Shown here: positions 6,606 to 12,973 of the stretch, piece after piece
How positions within the stretch are numbered: position 1 is the first letter of the stretch
Layout: each line of letters opens with the position of its first letter
From: RBG-16-66-20 sp964564865
Lineage (GTDB): Bacteria; Pseudomonadota; Gammaproteobacteria; Burkholderiales; SG8-39
Length of the DNA stretch: 13,521 bases
Assembly: GCA_964564865.1 (NCBI GenBank)
Contig: CAZMDA010000079.1
Location: 1 to 13,521 of the forward strand
Reading direction: 5' to 3'
The notes under the pieces: generated by a model
What the model was told of the DNA's origin: nothing
The model's database searches: none
Seen by the model: the letters and a program-made list of their open reading frames with translations, nothing else
Translations under genes and position numbers: made by a program

Positions 6606-7523
6606 ATGGCTCCGCCGGCGCCGAACCACTCCTCCTGCAGCGGCTGCGACCTGTGCCTGCTCGCCTGCCCGGTCTGGCGGCAGACGCGCGACATCCGCCT
6701 CACGCCGCACGGCCGCGCCAAGGCGCTGCAGCACGGCGCGACCGCCGCGGAGCTGGGCGCGTCGGTTTCCAGTTGCACCCTGTGCGGTTCCTGCGAGCCC
6801 GCCTGCCCGGAGGAGATCCCGCTGGTGGACCTGATCCTCGGGCTGCGGCGGCAGAGCCCGCTGGCCGCGTTGCCGGCCGGGCCGGCAGCGGCGCAGGCCA
6901 CCCCGGGCGCGACCCTGCTCCTGCCGGACCCGGCGTTGCGCGGCGACGCCGGGCGGCTGCAGCGCATCGCCGCGCTGCTCGGGGCCGCGATCGCCGCGGA
7001 CGACGGCGCCGACATCGGCCTGGCGCTGGAGGCCGGCGCCGTGATTCCCTCCGCGCGCCTCTCGGAGTTCCTCGCCAGCCTCGCCTCGGCGACGCGCCTG
7101 GTGGCGGCGGACGGCCTGCTGCTGCGGCGCCTGCGCGAGTGGCTGCCGGGGAAGCGGACCGAGGGCCTCGGCGTCGCGCTGAGCGCGCTGCCCGCGGTGC
7201 GCGGCAAGCTGCGCGCCCGCGACCTCTACGTGATCGAGCCGCGCGCCTTCCATGCCGACCATGCAGGCCTCGTCGGGCACTACGATGCCTTGCGCGCGGC
7301 GCTCGGCCTGGAGATGAACCTCGACCTGCAGCGCCTTGCCATCGCCACCACCGCCTCGAGCGCGCAGCGCCGGCTCGGGCTGCCGGCGCTCGACGCCGAG
7401 GACCAGGCGCGCTGGATCCTGGAGGGCCGGGACTTCGGCCGCGTGGTGGTCGAGGACGCGCACGACTGCGCGGTGTTCGCGGCGGTGACCGACCGTCCGG
7501 TCCTTCACGTGGGGGATTTGTGA
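6606..7523 (+). CDS. Iron-sulfur protein with two [4Fe-4S] motifs
   Basis: 305 residues. Two ferredoxin-type motifs: Cys11, 14, 17, 21 (CSGCDLCLLACP) and Cys57, 60, 63, 67 (CTLCGSCEPACP), spaced as in the N-terminal Fe-S modules of GlpC, LutB and HdrC-like proteins. In those families cysteine-rich CCG domains or LUD domains follow. Here residues 70-305 have almost no Cys (one, near the end), but the stretch from about 207 (YVIEPRAFHADHAGLVGHYD) has the layout of a CCG domain with its cysteines lost. That resemblance is my inference. The start is 4 bases after the stop of the FAD oxidase, and the GTG of the next gene overlaps its stop. The role is probably to carry electrons between the two flavoproteins that flank it. 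Confidence 0.85.
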   Translation: MAPPAPNHSSCSGCDLCLLACPVWRQTRDIRLTPHGRAKALQHGATAAELGASVSSCTLCGSCEPACPEEIPLVDLILGLRRQSPLAALPAGPAAAQATPGATLLLPDPALRGDAGRLQRIAALLGAAIAADDGADIGLALEAGAVIPSARLSEFLASLASATRLVAADGLLLRRLREWLPGKRTEGLGVALSALPAVRGKLRARDLYVIEPRAFHADHAGLVGHYDALRAALGLEMNLDLQRLAIATTASSAQRRLGLPALDAEDQARWILEGRDFGRVVVEDAHDCAVFAAVTDRPVLHVGDL

Positions 7524-8737
7524 GCGCAGTACGCGACGTCCACACCCTGATCGTCGGCGCCAGCCTGTCGGCGGCGGCGGCCGCCAAGCGCACGGTGGAC
7601 GCCGGGCTGGAAACGGTGATCCTGGAGAGGAAGGAGCTGCCGCGGCACAAGATCTGCAGCGGCATCCTGTCGCCGCGCGGCTACCGCTTCCTGCTGGAGA
7701 ACTTCGGCCCCCTGCCGCGCGAGGCGCTGCACGAGCCGACCTCCTGCCGCGGCGTCACCTTCCACTTTCCCTGCCGGATCCCGCTGTCGATGGATTTCTT
7801 CGGCGGCACCACGCCCCACCTGCACCGCAAGTACTCGGACTACTGGGCGATCAAGCGCAGCGGCGCCGAGGTGCACGACCAGACCTCGTTCGCGGGCCTG
7901 GAGGACAAGGGCGACCATGTGCTGGTGCGCGCGCGCAGCCGGGGCGAGGACCGCCTGTACCGCGCGCGCCAGGTGATCGGCGCCGACGGCCCGAGTTCCC
8001 TCGTCACCCGCGCGGTCTACCCGGACTACCCGAAGCGGATCCCCTGGTTCTTCGTCGGCCAGAAGTTCCATGACATCGTGGACTGCCCGCTCGACCCGGC
8101 CTATTTCCACTTCTGGTTCCACCCGGAGCTGGGCCACTACACCTGGAGCCACGCCCGCGACGGCCGCCAGATCGTCGGCGTCGGCTTCAAGCGCGGCGAC
8201 AACTTCGACGAGCGCCATCGCAAGGTGAAGCGCTACCTGGAGGACGTGCACCAGGTGCGGCTTGCCGGGCACGAGGACGAGGAAGGCTGCGCCGAGAACT
8301 TCGGCCCCTCGCTCATCGACCGCTACGTGTTCGGCAAGGGCAACGTGCTGATCACCGGGCAGGCGAGCGGCTTCCTCAACATGATCGGCGAGGGCATGAG
8401 CTGCGCGCTGCATTCCGGCGCCATCGCGGGCGAGGCGGTGGTGGAGGCGCGCCTGCGCGGCCGGCCGGTGCAGGAGACGTACCGGCGCATGATTTCGTCG
8501 GAAGTTCGCCGCACCACCGACCAGTGGAACCCGCTCAAGATCGCCTTCGGCAAGCCGCACGAGGCCGACTTCCCGGCTGCGCTGCTGCAGCTGTCCTGGC
8601 GCGAGCGTCGCCTGGTGCTGCGCGACATCTGGCGCTTCCTCCTCCTGTACAAGGAGTTCAACTGGGGCCGGCAGATCGGCGCGCTCGCGCTCGCGCGCCT
8701 GGTCGGCAACGGCTACCCGATGCAACGCTGGCTCTGA
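7520..8737 (+). CDS. Geranylgeranyl-reductase-like FAD-dependent oxidoreductase
   Basis: 405 residues; the GTG start overlaps the previous stop (GTGA at 7520-7523). The fold is the p-hydroxybenzoate-hydroxylase type: Rossmann segment TLIVGASLSAAAAAK near the N-terminus, ILERKELPRHKICSGILSPR (the R-K-x-C-G-G-x-L region of geranylgeranyl reductases), VIGADGPSS about 153-161, and GQASGFLNMIGEGMSCALHSG from 280. Departures from family: GxGxxG is G13-x-Ser15-x-x-Ala18; the FAD-ribityl GD motif is Gly280-Gln281; the substrate-cavity motif YxWxFP reads YTWSHA (207-212). Family members reduce isoprenoid double bonds in lipids or quinones, often with a ferredoxin. The C-terminal 100 residues are basic and aromatic and may touch the membrane. 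The adjacent Fe-S gene fits a reductase role. A hydroxylase or halogenase-like role cannot be excluded. Confidence 0.85.
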   Translation: MSAVRDVHTLIVGASLSAAAAAKRTVDAGLETVILERKELPRHKICSGILSPRGYRFLLENFGPLPREALHEPTSCRGVTFHFPCRIPLSMDFFGGTTPHLHRKYSDYWAIKRSGAEVHDQTSFAGLEDKGDHVLVRARSRGEDRLYRARQVIGADGPSSLVTRAVYPDYPKRIPWFFVGQKFHDIVDCPLDPAYFHFWFHPELGHYTWSHARDGRQIVGVGFKRGDNFDERHRKVKRYLEDVHQVRLAGHEDEEGCAENFGPSLIDRYVFGKGNVLITGQASGFLNMIGEGMSCALHSGAIAGEAVVEARLRGRPVQETYRRMISSEVRRTTDQWNPLKIAFGKPHEADFPAALLQLSWRERRLVLRDIWRFLLLYKEFNWGRQIGALALARLVGNGYPMQRWL

Positions 8738-8739
8738 CG

Positions 8740-8744
8740 AAGGA
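8740..8744 (+). promoter_or_regulatory. Ribosome binding site of the alpha/beta hydrolase gene
   Basis: AAGGA 7 bases before ATG 8752, in the 14-base gap after the flavoprotein stop. It decides the start of the hydrolase, since the frame is open much further upstream. Confidence 0.7.
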
Positions 8745-8751
8745 CCGCTCC

Positions 8752-9648
8752 ATGACCCTGTTCCCCGGCTTCAAGGCGAAGCGCGTCCGCGCGAGCGGCG
8801 CCACCATCCACCTGGTCCACGGCGGCGAAGGCCCGCCGGTGCTGCTGCTGCACGGCTATCCGGAGACCCACGCCATGTGGCACAAGGTGGCGCCGGCGCT
8901 CGCGCGCGACTACAGCGTGGTCTGCGCCGACCTGCGCGGCTACGGCGACTCGTCCAAGCCGAAGGGCCTGCCCGATCATTCGAACTACTCGAAGCGCGCC
9001 ATGGCGCAGGACATGGCCGAGGTCATGACCGCGCTCGGCCACCGCCGGTTCCACCTCGTCGGCCACGACCGCGGCGCGCGCGTGGCGCATCGCCTCGCGC
9101 GCGACCACGGCCGGCGCGTGCGCTCGCTCACGGTCATGGACATCTGCCCGACGCTGAAGATGTACGAGAGCACCGACCAGGCCTTCGCCACCGCCTACTA
9201 CCACTGGTTCTTCCTGATCCAGAAGCCGCCGCTGCCGGAGCGGCTGCTCGCGGGCAAGGTGCCCGGCTACATCCTCGACCGCCTGGGCGGCGGCCGCGCC
9301 GGCGCCAGTCCCTTCGCGCCGGCGGCGCGGCGCGAGTACGAGCGCGCCTTCCGCGACCCGAGGTGCATCCACGCCACCTGCGAGGACTACCGCGCCTCGG
9401 CCGGCATCGACCTCGCGCACGACCGCGCCGACCGGGGCCGGAAGCTCGCCATGCCGGTGCTGGCGCTGTGGGGCGCGAAGGGCGTGGTGGCGCGCACCTT
9501 CGACCCGATCCGCGACTGGCGCGAGGTGGCGAAGGACGTGCGCGGCAAGGCGCTGGACTGCGGCCACTTCCTGCCGGAGGAGAAGCCCGCCGAGGTGCTG
9601 CGGGAACTGCGCCGCTTCCTCGCGGCCGTCGGGTCCGGCGCGAGGTGA
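8752..9648 (+). CDS. Alpha/beta hydrolase, haloacetate (fluoroacetate) dehalogenase-like
   Basis: 298 residues. Alpha/beta-hydrolase fold with LLLHGYPETHAMWHKVAPAL (oxyanion region, HGYP), ADLRGYGDSSKP, nucleophile elbow GHDRGAR and catalytic GHFLPEEKP. The nucleophile is Asp106, not Ser, as in haloalkane and haloacetate dehalogenases and epoxide hydrolases. Compared with my recall of Rhodopseudomonas fluoroacetate dehalogenase (Asp110, Arg111, Arg114, Asp134, His155, Trp156, Tyr219, His280), equivalents are all present: Asp106, Arg107, Arg110, Asp130, His151, Trp152, Tyr213, His272. The cap-domain FGWG Trp appears to be Gly180 here. The predicted reaction is hydrolytic removal of halide from a 2-haloacid, via an ester on Asp106; an epoxide hydrolase is the main alternative. 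It sits between the flavoprotein and a cyclase gene whose GTG overlaps its stop. No signal peptide. Confidence 0.9.
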   Translation: MTLFPGFKAKRVRASGATIHLVHGGEGPPVLLLHGYPETHAMWHKVAPALARDYSVVCADLRGYGDSSKPKGLPDHSNYSKRAMAQDMAEVMTALGHRRFHLVGHDRGARVAHRLARDHGRRVRSLTVMDICPTLKMYESTDQAFATAYYHWFFLIQKPPLPERLLAGKVPGYILDRLGGGRAGASPFAPAARREYERAFRDPRCIHATCEDYRASAGIDLAHDRADRGRKLAMPVLALWGAKGVVARTFDPIRDWREVAKDVRGKALDCGHFLPEEKPAEVLRELRRFLAAVGSGAR

Positions 9649-10862
9649 TCCAGATCGCGCCCAACCGCCAGGCGCTGCTGGGTCCGGAGGACCGGTGGTC
9701 CCTGGCTCCGGTGGCGGTCTGGCTGCTGACCGAGGGCAGGCGCATCGAGGATCCCCCGGCCTTCGCCGCCGCGCTCATGGCGCAGCTGGACGCGGCGGGC
9801 GCCCGCATCGACCGCATCAGCATCTCAAGCAGCACGCTGCACCCGCAGATGCTCGCCTGGGGAATCCGCTGGAGCCGCGTCAACGGCAGCCAGCTCTGGA
9901 CCGGCACCCATGCCTCCATCACCACCGATGCCTACATCGGCAGCCCGGCGCAGTATGTGCGGGAACGCAAGCTGGCGTTCCGCCGGCGGCTCGAGGGCCT
10001 CGCCGAATCCGACCACGTGCTGCTGCATGAGCTGCGCGCCGAGGGGTTGACCGACTACGCGGCCATCCCGATGGTCTTCGGCAACGGCACGGTCAACGTC
10101 TTCACGCTCGCCACCGCCGCCCCCGGCGGGTTCGCCGAAGGCGACCTCGAGCGCTTCGCGGCCTTGTCGAACCTGGTCGCGCCGCTGTTCGAGCTGATCG
10201 AGCGCCGGCGCATGACGCTGGGGCTGCTGGACACCTTCATCGGCCCGCGCATCAGCGAGCGCATCCTCGGCGGCCAGGTCCGGCGCGGCGACGGCGACCG
10301 CATCGAGGCGGCGTTCTGGTATTCGGACCTGCGCGGCTTCACCGACCTGAGCGAGCGGCTCCCGACCGGCCAGCTGCTCGACCTGCTGAACGACTACTTC
10401 GAGTGCTGCGCCGCCGCCTCGGCATCCCGCGGCGGCGAGATCCTGCAGTTCATCGGCGACGCGGTGCTGATCGTGTTCGAGATCCGCGACCACGCCGACC
10501 AGCGCAAGGTCTGCGAGGCGGCGCTCGACGCGGCCATCGACGCCTTTGCCTCGATCGGGGTCATCAACCACCGCCGCCGGCGGGCCGGACTGCCGGCGAT
10601 CGAGTTCGGCCTCGGCCTGCACGTGGGCGAGGTCACCCACGCCAACGTCGGCTCGCCGGACCGGCTGGCCTTCAACGTCGTCGGTCCCGCGGTCAACCGG
10701 ACCGCGAGGATCCAGGCGAGGACGAAGGACGCCGGGGTGTCGCTGCTCGTTTCGGCGAAGTTCGCCGCGCAGGTCCGCCAGCCGCTGCGCAGCATGGGAA
10801 GCTTCGACCTGCGCGGCGTCGCGGGTGTTCACGAAGTCTTCACGCCGGAAAAAGGGCTTTGA
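9645..10862 (+). CDS. Class III adenylate/guanylate cyclase with N-terminal sensory region
   Basis: 405 residues from GTG 9645, overlapping the hydrolase stop (GTGA). The frame is open back to 8877, but only as a shadow of the hydrolase. The N-terminal region (about 1-190) carries WLLTEGRRIEDPPAF, SSSTLHPQM and a GAF-like end (YAAIPMVFGNGTVNVFTLA then FAEGDLERFAALSNLVAPLF). A helical linker leads to the cyclase domain about 222-400: metal Asp228 in YSDLRGF and Asp272 in FIGDAV, and transition-state Asn351 and Arg355 in VNRTAR. The residues that select the base are unusual: Gln268 where adenylate cyclases have Lys, and Asn344 where they have Asp or Thr. It is the last gene of the tight run and has no membrane segment. 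It probably makes a cyclic nucleotide in response to a cytoplasmic signal; which one is open. Confidence 0.88.
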   Translation: MIQIAPNRQALLGPEDRWSLAPVAVWLLTEGRRIEDPPAFAAALMAQLDAAGARIDRISISSSTLHPQMLAWGIRWSRVNGSQLWTGTHASITTDAYIGSPAQYVRERKLAFRRRLEGLAESDHVLLHELRAEGLTDYAAIPMVFGNGTVNVFTLATAAPGGFAEGDLERFAALSNLVAPLFELIERRRMTLGLLDTFIGPRISERILGGQVRRGDGDRIEAAFWYSDLRGFTDLSERLPTGQLLDLLNDYFECCAAASASRGGEILQFIGDAVLIVFEIRDHADQRKVCEAALDAAIDAFASIGVINHRRRRAGLPAIEFGLGLHVGEVTHANVGSPDRLAFNVVGPAVNRTARIQARTKDAGVSLLVSAKFAAQVRQPLRSMGSFDLRGVAGVHEVFTPEKGL

Positions 10863-10873
10863 TTTCAGGCCCC

Positions 10874-10898
10874 TGCGACGGACTTGCGGCTGTCGCAA
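10874..10898 (+). repeat. Inverted repeat in the cyclase-bcp gap
   Basis: TGCGAC (10874-10879) pairs with GTCGCA (10892-10897) across 12 bases; an alternative shorter pairing is TTGCG (10884-10888) with CGCAA (10894-10898). A run of A, not T, follows, so it is not a rho-independent terminator of the upstream operon. A related small palindrome, TTGC-ATC-GCAA, lies at 10920-10930. They could be operator sites or chance. Confidence 0.4.
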
Positions 10899-10912
10899 AA
10901 AACATGTTCAAT
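10884..10912 (+). promoter_or_regulatory. Possible sigma-70 promoter of bcp
   Basis: TTGCGG (10884-10889), a 17-base spacer, then TTCAAT (10907-10912), in the only gap near 100 bases in the window and noticeably richer in A/T than the rest. Predicted transcription start is about 10919, leaving a leader of about 43 bases before ATG 10962. The match to consensus is moderate. Confidence 0.35.
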
Positions 10913-10961
10913 GAAAGCGTTGCATCGCAAAGCTGAGGCAGATTGCCAAGTAGCTCAGTAC

Positions 10962-11429
10962 ATGCCCGGTAAAGCATCGGCAGGCAAAGTGCAGGACTTC
11001 ACCCTGCCCGCCACCGGCAACGCCACGTTCCGGCTCTCGGACCACCGCGGCAAGACGCTGGTCCTGTACTTCTACCCCAAGGACAACACCCCCGGCTGCA
11101 CCGTCGAGGGCGAGAATTTCCGCGACCTGCACAAGGCCTTCCGCAAGGCCGGCGCGGAGGTGTTCGGCGTCTCGCGCGACTCGCTGAAGTCGCACGACGC
11201 CTTCAAGCGGAAGATGGGCTTCCCGTTCGAGCTGCTGTCGGACCCGGACGAGGCGGCCTGCAGGCAGTTCGGCGTCATCAAGCTGAAGAACATGTACGGG
11301 AAAAAGGTCCGCGGCATCGAGCGCAGCACCTTCGTCATCGACGGCGAGGGCCGGCTGGCGCGCGAATGGCGCGGGGTGAAGGTGCCGGGCCACGCACAGG
11401 AGGTACTCGACTTTGTTAAGACCCTCTGA
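10962..11429 (+). CDS. bcp: Thioredoxin-dependent thiol peroxidase, Bcp/PrxQ-type peroxiredoxin
   Basis: 155 residues, the usual Bcp length. AhpC/TSA thioredoxin fold: DFTLPATGN, LVLYFYPKDNTPGCTVEG with peroxidatic Cys46, FGVSRDS, FELLSDPDEAACRQFGV, RSTFVIDGEG. It reduces hydrogen peroxide and organic hydroperoxides in the cytoplasm using thioredoxin. The resolving Cys of E. coli Bcp five residues after the peroxidatic one (TPGCTVQAC) is missing (TPGCTVEGE); the only other Cys is Cys100 in ACRQFGV. So it is either one-Cys or uses Cys100. ATG 10962 is chosen because it puts FTLP at the usual distance from the N-terminus; in-frame ATG 10911 and TTG 10884 lie in the promoter-like gap. No good Shine-Dalgarno is visible. 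Its end holds the ribosome binding site of the next gene. Confidence 0.93.
   Translation: MPGKASAGKVQDFTLPATGNATFRLSDHRGKTLVLYFYPKDNTPGCTVEGENFRDLHKAFRKAGAEVFGVSRDSLKSHDAFKRKMGFPFELLSDPDEAACRQFGVIKLKNMYGKKVRGIERSTFVIDGEGRLAREWRGVKVPGHAQEVLDFVKTL
11398..11404 (+). promoter_or_regulatory. Strong Shine-Dalgarno for the PIN-PhoH gene, inside bcp
   Basis: AGGAGGT, 8 bases before a TTG at 11413 that is in frame with the PIN-PhoH protein. It lies within the last codons of bcp, which use gta, ttt and gtt, rare in this GC-rich sequence. This fits selection for a ribosome site rather than chance. It supports TTG 11413 over ATG 11491, which has no such site. Confidence 0.6.
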
Positions 11430-12912
11430 GAGTCCGCAATCGCTGGAACAAGAACGGACCGAAGCCGCAAGCGCAGAACCCCTCCCCGCCATGGCGAAAC
11501 GCCCCCGCAAGCCCGCCCGCACCCGCGCCACCAAGCTGTTCGTGCTCGACACCAACGTGCTGATGCACGACCCCTCCAGCCTGTTCCGCTTCGAGGAGCA
11601 CGACCTGTACCTGCCGATGGGCACGCTGGAGGAGCTCGACGCGAACAAGAAGGGCCTGTCGGACGTGGCGCGCAACGCGCGCCAGGCGAGCCGCTTCCTG
11701 GACGAGATCGTCTCGGCCAAGGGCGGCGACATCGCCGCCGGCCTGCCGCTGCGCACCCGCGAAGGGGGGCCGCACGCCCCCGGGCGGCTGTTCCTGCAGA
11801 CCGAGGCGATCAACGGCAACCTGCCGGCGACCCTGCCCGCGGGCAAGACCGACAACCAGATCCTGTCGGTGGTGCGCCACCTGAAGACCCGGGAGCCGCA
11901 GCGCGAGGTCATCCTGGTGTCCAAGGACATCAACATGCGGATCAAGGCGCGCGCGCTGGGGCTCGCCGCCGAGGACTACGCCAACGACAAGGTGCTGGAG
12001 GACACCGACCTCCTGTACACCGGCGTGCGCCGCCTGCCGGCGGGCTTCTGGGACGGCCACGGCAAGGACATGGAATCCTGGAAGAAGGACGGCCACACCT
12101 ACTACCGCATCCGCGGCCCGCTGGTGCCGCAGTTCAGCCTGAACGAGTTCGTCTGGGACGAATCCGGCGAGCGGCCGCTGCTCGCGCGCGTGACCGAGCA
12201 GGCCGGGCGCATGGCGGTGCTCGAGACGCTGCGCGACTACAGCCACGCCAAGAACGCGGTCTGGGGCATCACCGCGCGCAACCGCGAGCAGAACTTCGCC
12301 CTCAACCTGCTCATGAACCCGGCGATCGACTTCGTCACGCTGCTGGGCCAGGCCGGCACCGGCAAGACGCTGCTCACCATCGCCGCCGGCCTGACCCAGG
12401 TGCTGGACGACAAGCGCTACTCGGAGATCATCATGACGCGGGTCACGGTGCCGATCGGCGAGGACATCGGCTTCCTGCCCGGCACCGAGGAGGAGAAAAT
12501 GCAGCCGTGGATGGGCGCGCTGGAGGACAACCTGGACGTGCTCAACGCCTCGGACGCCTCCGGCGGCGAGTGGGGCCGCGCCGCGGCGCGCGACCTGGTG
12601 CGCTCGCGCATCAAGATCAAGTCGCTCAATTTCATGCGCGGCCGCACCTTCGTCAACAAGTGGCTGATCATCGACGAGGCGCAGAACCTGACCCCCAAGC
12701 AGATGAAGACCCTGGTCACCCGCGCCGGTCCCGGCACCAAGGTGGTGTGCCTGGGCAACATCGCCCAGATCGACACGCCCTACCTGACCGAGGGCTCCTC
12801 GGGCCTCACCTTCGTGGTGGACCGGATGAAGGGCTGGGCGCATGCCGGGCACGTGACGCTGGCGCGCGGCGAGCGTTCAAGGCTGGCGGACTATGCGGCA
12901 GCATCCTTGTAG
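11413..12912 (+). CDS. PIN domain-PhoH ATPase fusion protein (PhoH2/YlaK type)
   Basis: 499 residues from TTG 11413, or 473 from ATG 11491. The TTG has a perfect AGGAGGT 8 bases upstream; against it, codons 1-25 include tta and aga and have low GC at third positions. PIN domain about 41-190: KLFVLDTNVLMHDP with Asp46, LEELDANKKG, and SKDINMRIKA, keeping the acidic metal-binding residues of PIN RNases. PhoH ATPase about 270-495: Walker A GQAGTGKT (312-319, Lys318), ITARNREQNFA before it, Walker B WLIIDEAQNLTPKQMKT (Asp421), and GNIAQIDTPYL. The PIN-PhoH architecture is that of PhoH2 proteins, reported as RNA helicase/ribonucleases and, in mycobacteria, linked to an antitoxin. No small antitoxin gene precedes it here; bcp does, overlapping by 17 bases, so the two are probably cotranscribed. 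Confidence 0.92.
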   Translation: MLRPSESPQSLEQERTEAASAEPLPAMAKRPRKPARTRATKLFVLDTNVLMHDPSSLFRFEEHDLYLPMGTLEELDANKKGLSDVARNARQASRFLDEIVSAKGGDIAAGLPLRTREGGPHAPGRLFLQTEAINGNLPATLPAGKTDNQILSVVRHLKTREPQREVILVSKDINMRIKARALGLAAEDYANDKVLEDTDLLYTGVRRLPAGFWDGHGKDMESWKKDGHTYYRIRGPLVPQFSLNEFVWDESGERPLLARVTEQAGRMAVLETLRDYSHAKNAVWGITARNREQNFALNLLMNPAIDFVTLLGQAGTGKTLLTIAAGLTQVLDDKRYSEIIMTRVTVPIGEDIGFLPGTEEEKMQPWMGALEDNLDVLNASDASGGEWGRAAARDLVRSRIKIKSLNFMRGRTFVNKWLIIDEAQNLTPKQMKTLVTRAGPGTKVVCLGNIAQIDTPYLTEGSSGLTFVVDRMKGWAHAGHVTLARGERSRLADYAAASL

Positions 12913-12936
12913 CGCCGCGGCCTCGCTCTAGATTTC

Positions 12937-12945
12937 TGCTAACCT
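12937..12945 (+). promoter_or_regulatory. Possible extended -10 promoter of the methyltransferase gene
   Basis: TGCTAACCT, a TGn-TAnnnT extended -10, in the 61-base gap after the PIN-PhoH stop. It shares the GCTAnnnTnCG pattern of the boxes at 1494 and 4325. Predicted transcription start is about 12952, leaving a leader of about 22 bases. No -35 box is clear. Confidence 0.35.
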
Positions 12946-12960
12946 TCGCAGCCTCGCAAA

Positions 12961-12965
12961 AAGGA
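12961..12965 (+). promoter_or_regulatory. Ribosome binding site of the methyltransferase gene
   Basis: AAGGA, 8 bases before ATG 12974, preceded by a run of A. It fixes the start of the downstream gene. Confidence 0.75.
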
Positions 12966-12973
12966 TCCGAACG

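Noticed and set aside
5009..7207. Long minus-strand open frame across the FAD oxidase and Fe-S genes (732 codons)
   Set aside because: Same GC effect; no recognisable motif and it covers two well-supported + strand genes.
8877..9644. Upstream extension of the cyclase frame, suggesting a longer cyclase
   Set aside because: It lies wholly inside the hydrolase gene and its residues are Arg/Pro/Ala-rich; GTG 9645 with the GTGA overlap fits better.
10874..10904. Stem-loop after the cyclase as a terminator
   Set aside because: The stem is only 6 bp and is followed by A residues, not T, on the + strand.
10949..10960. AGTAGCTCAGTA, resembling the D-arm region of a tRNA
   Set aside because: No acceptor stem, anticodon arm or T arm follows; the bases downstream encode the peroxiredoxin.
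11416..12852. Minus-strand open frame opposite PIN-PhoH (478 codons)
   Set aside because: Low-complexity translation with no domain, opposite a strongly conserved gene.
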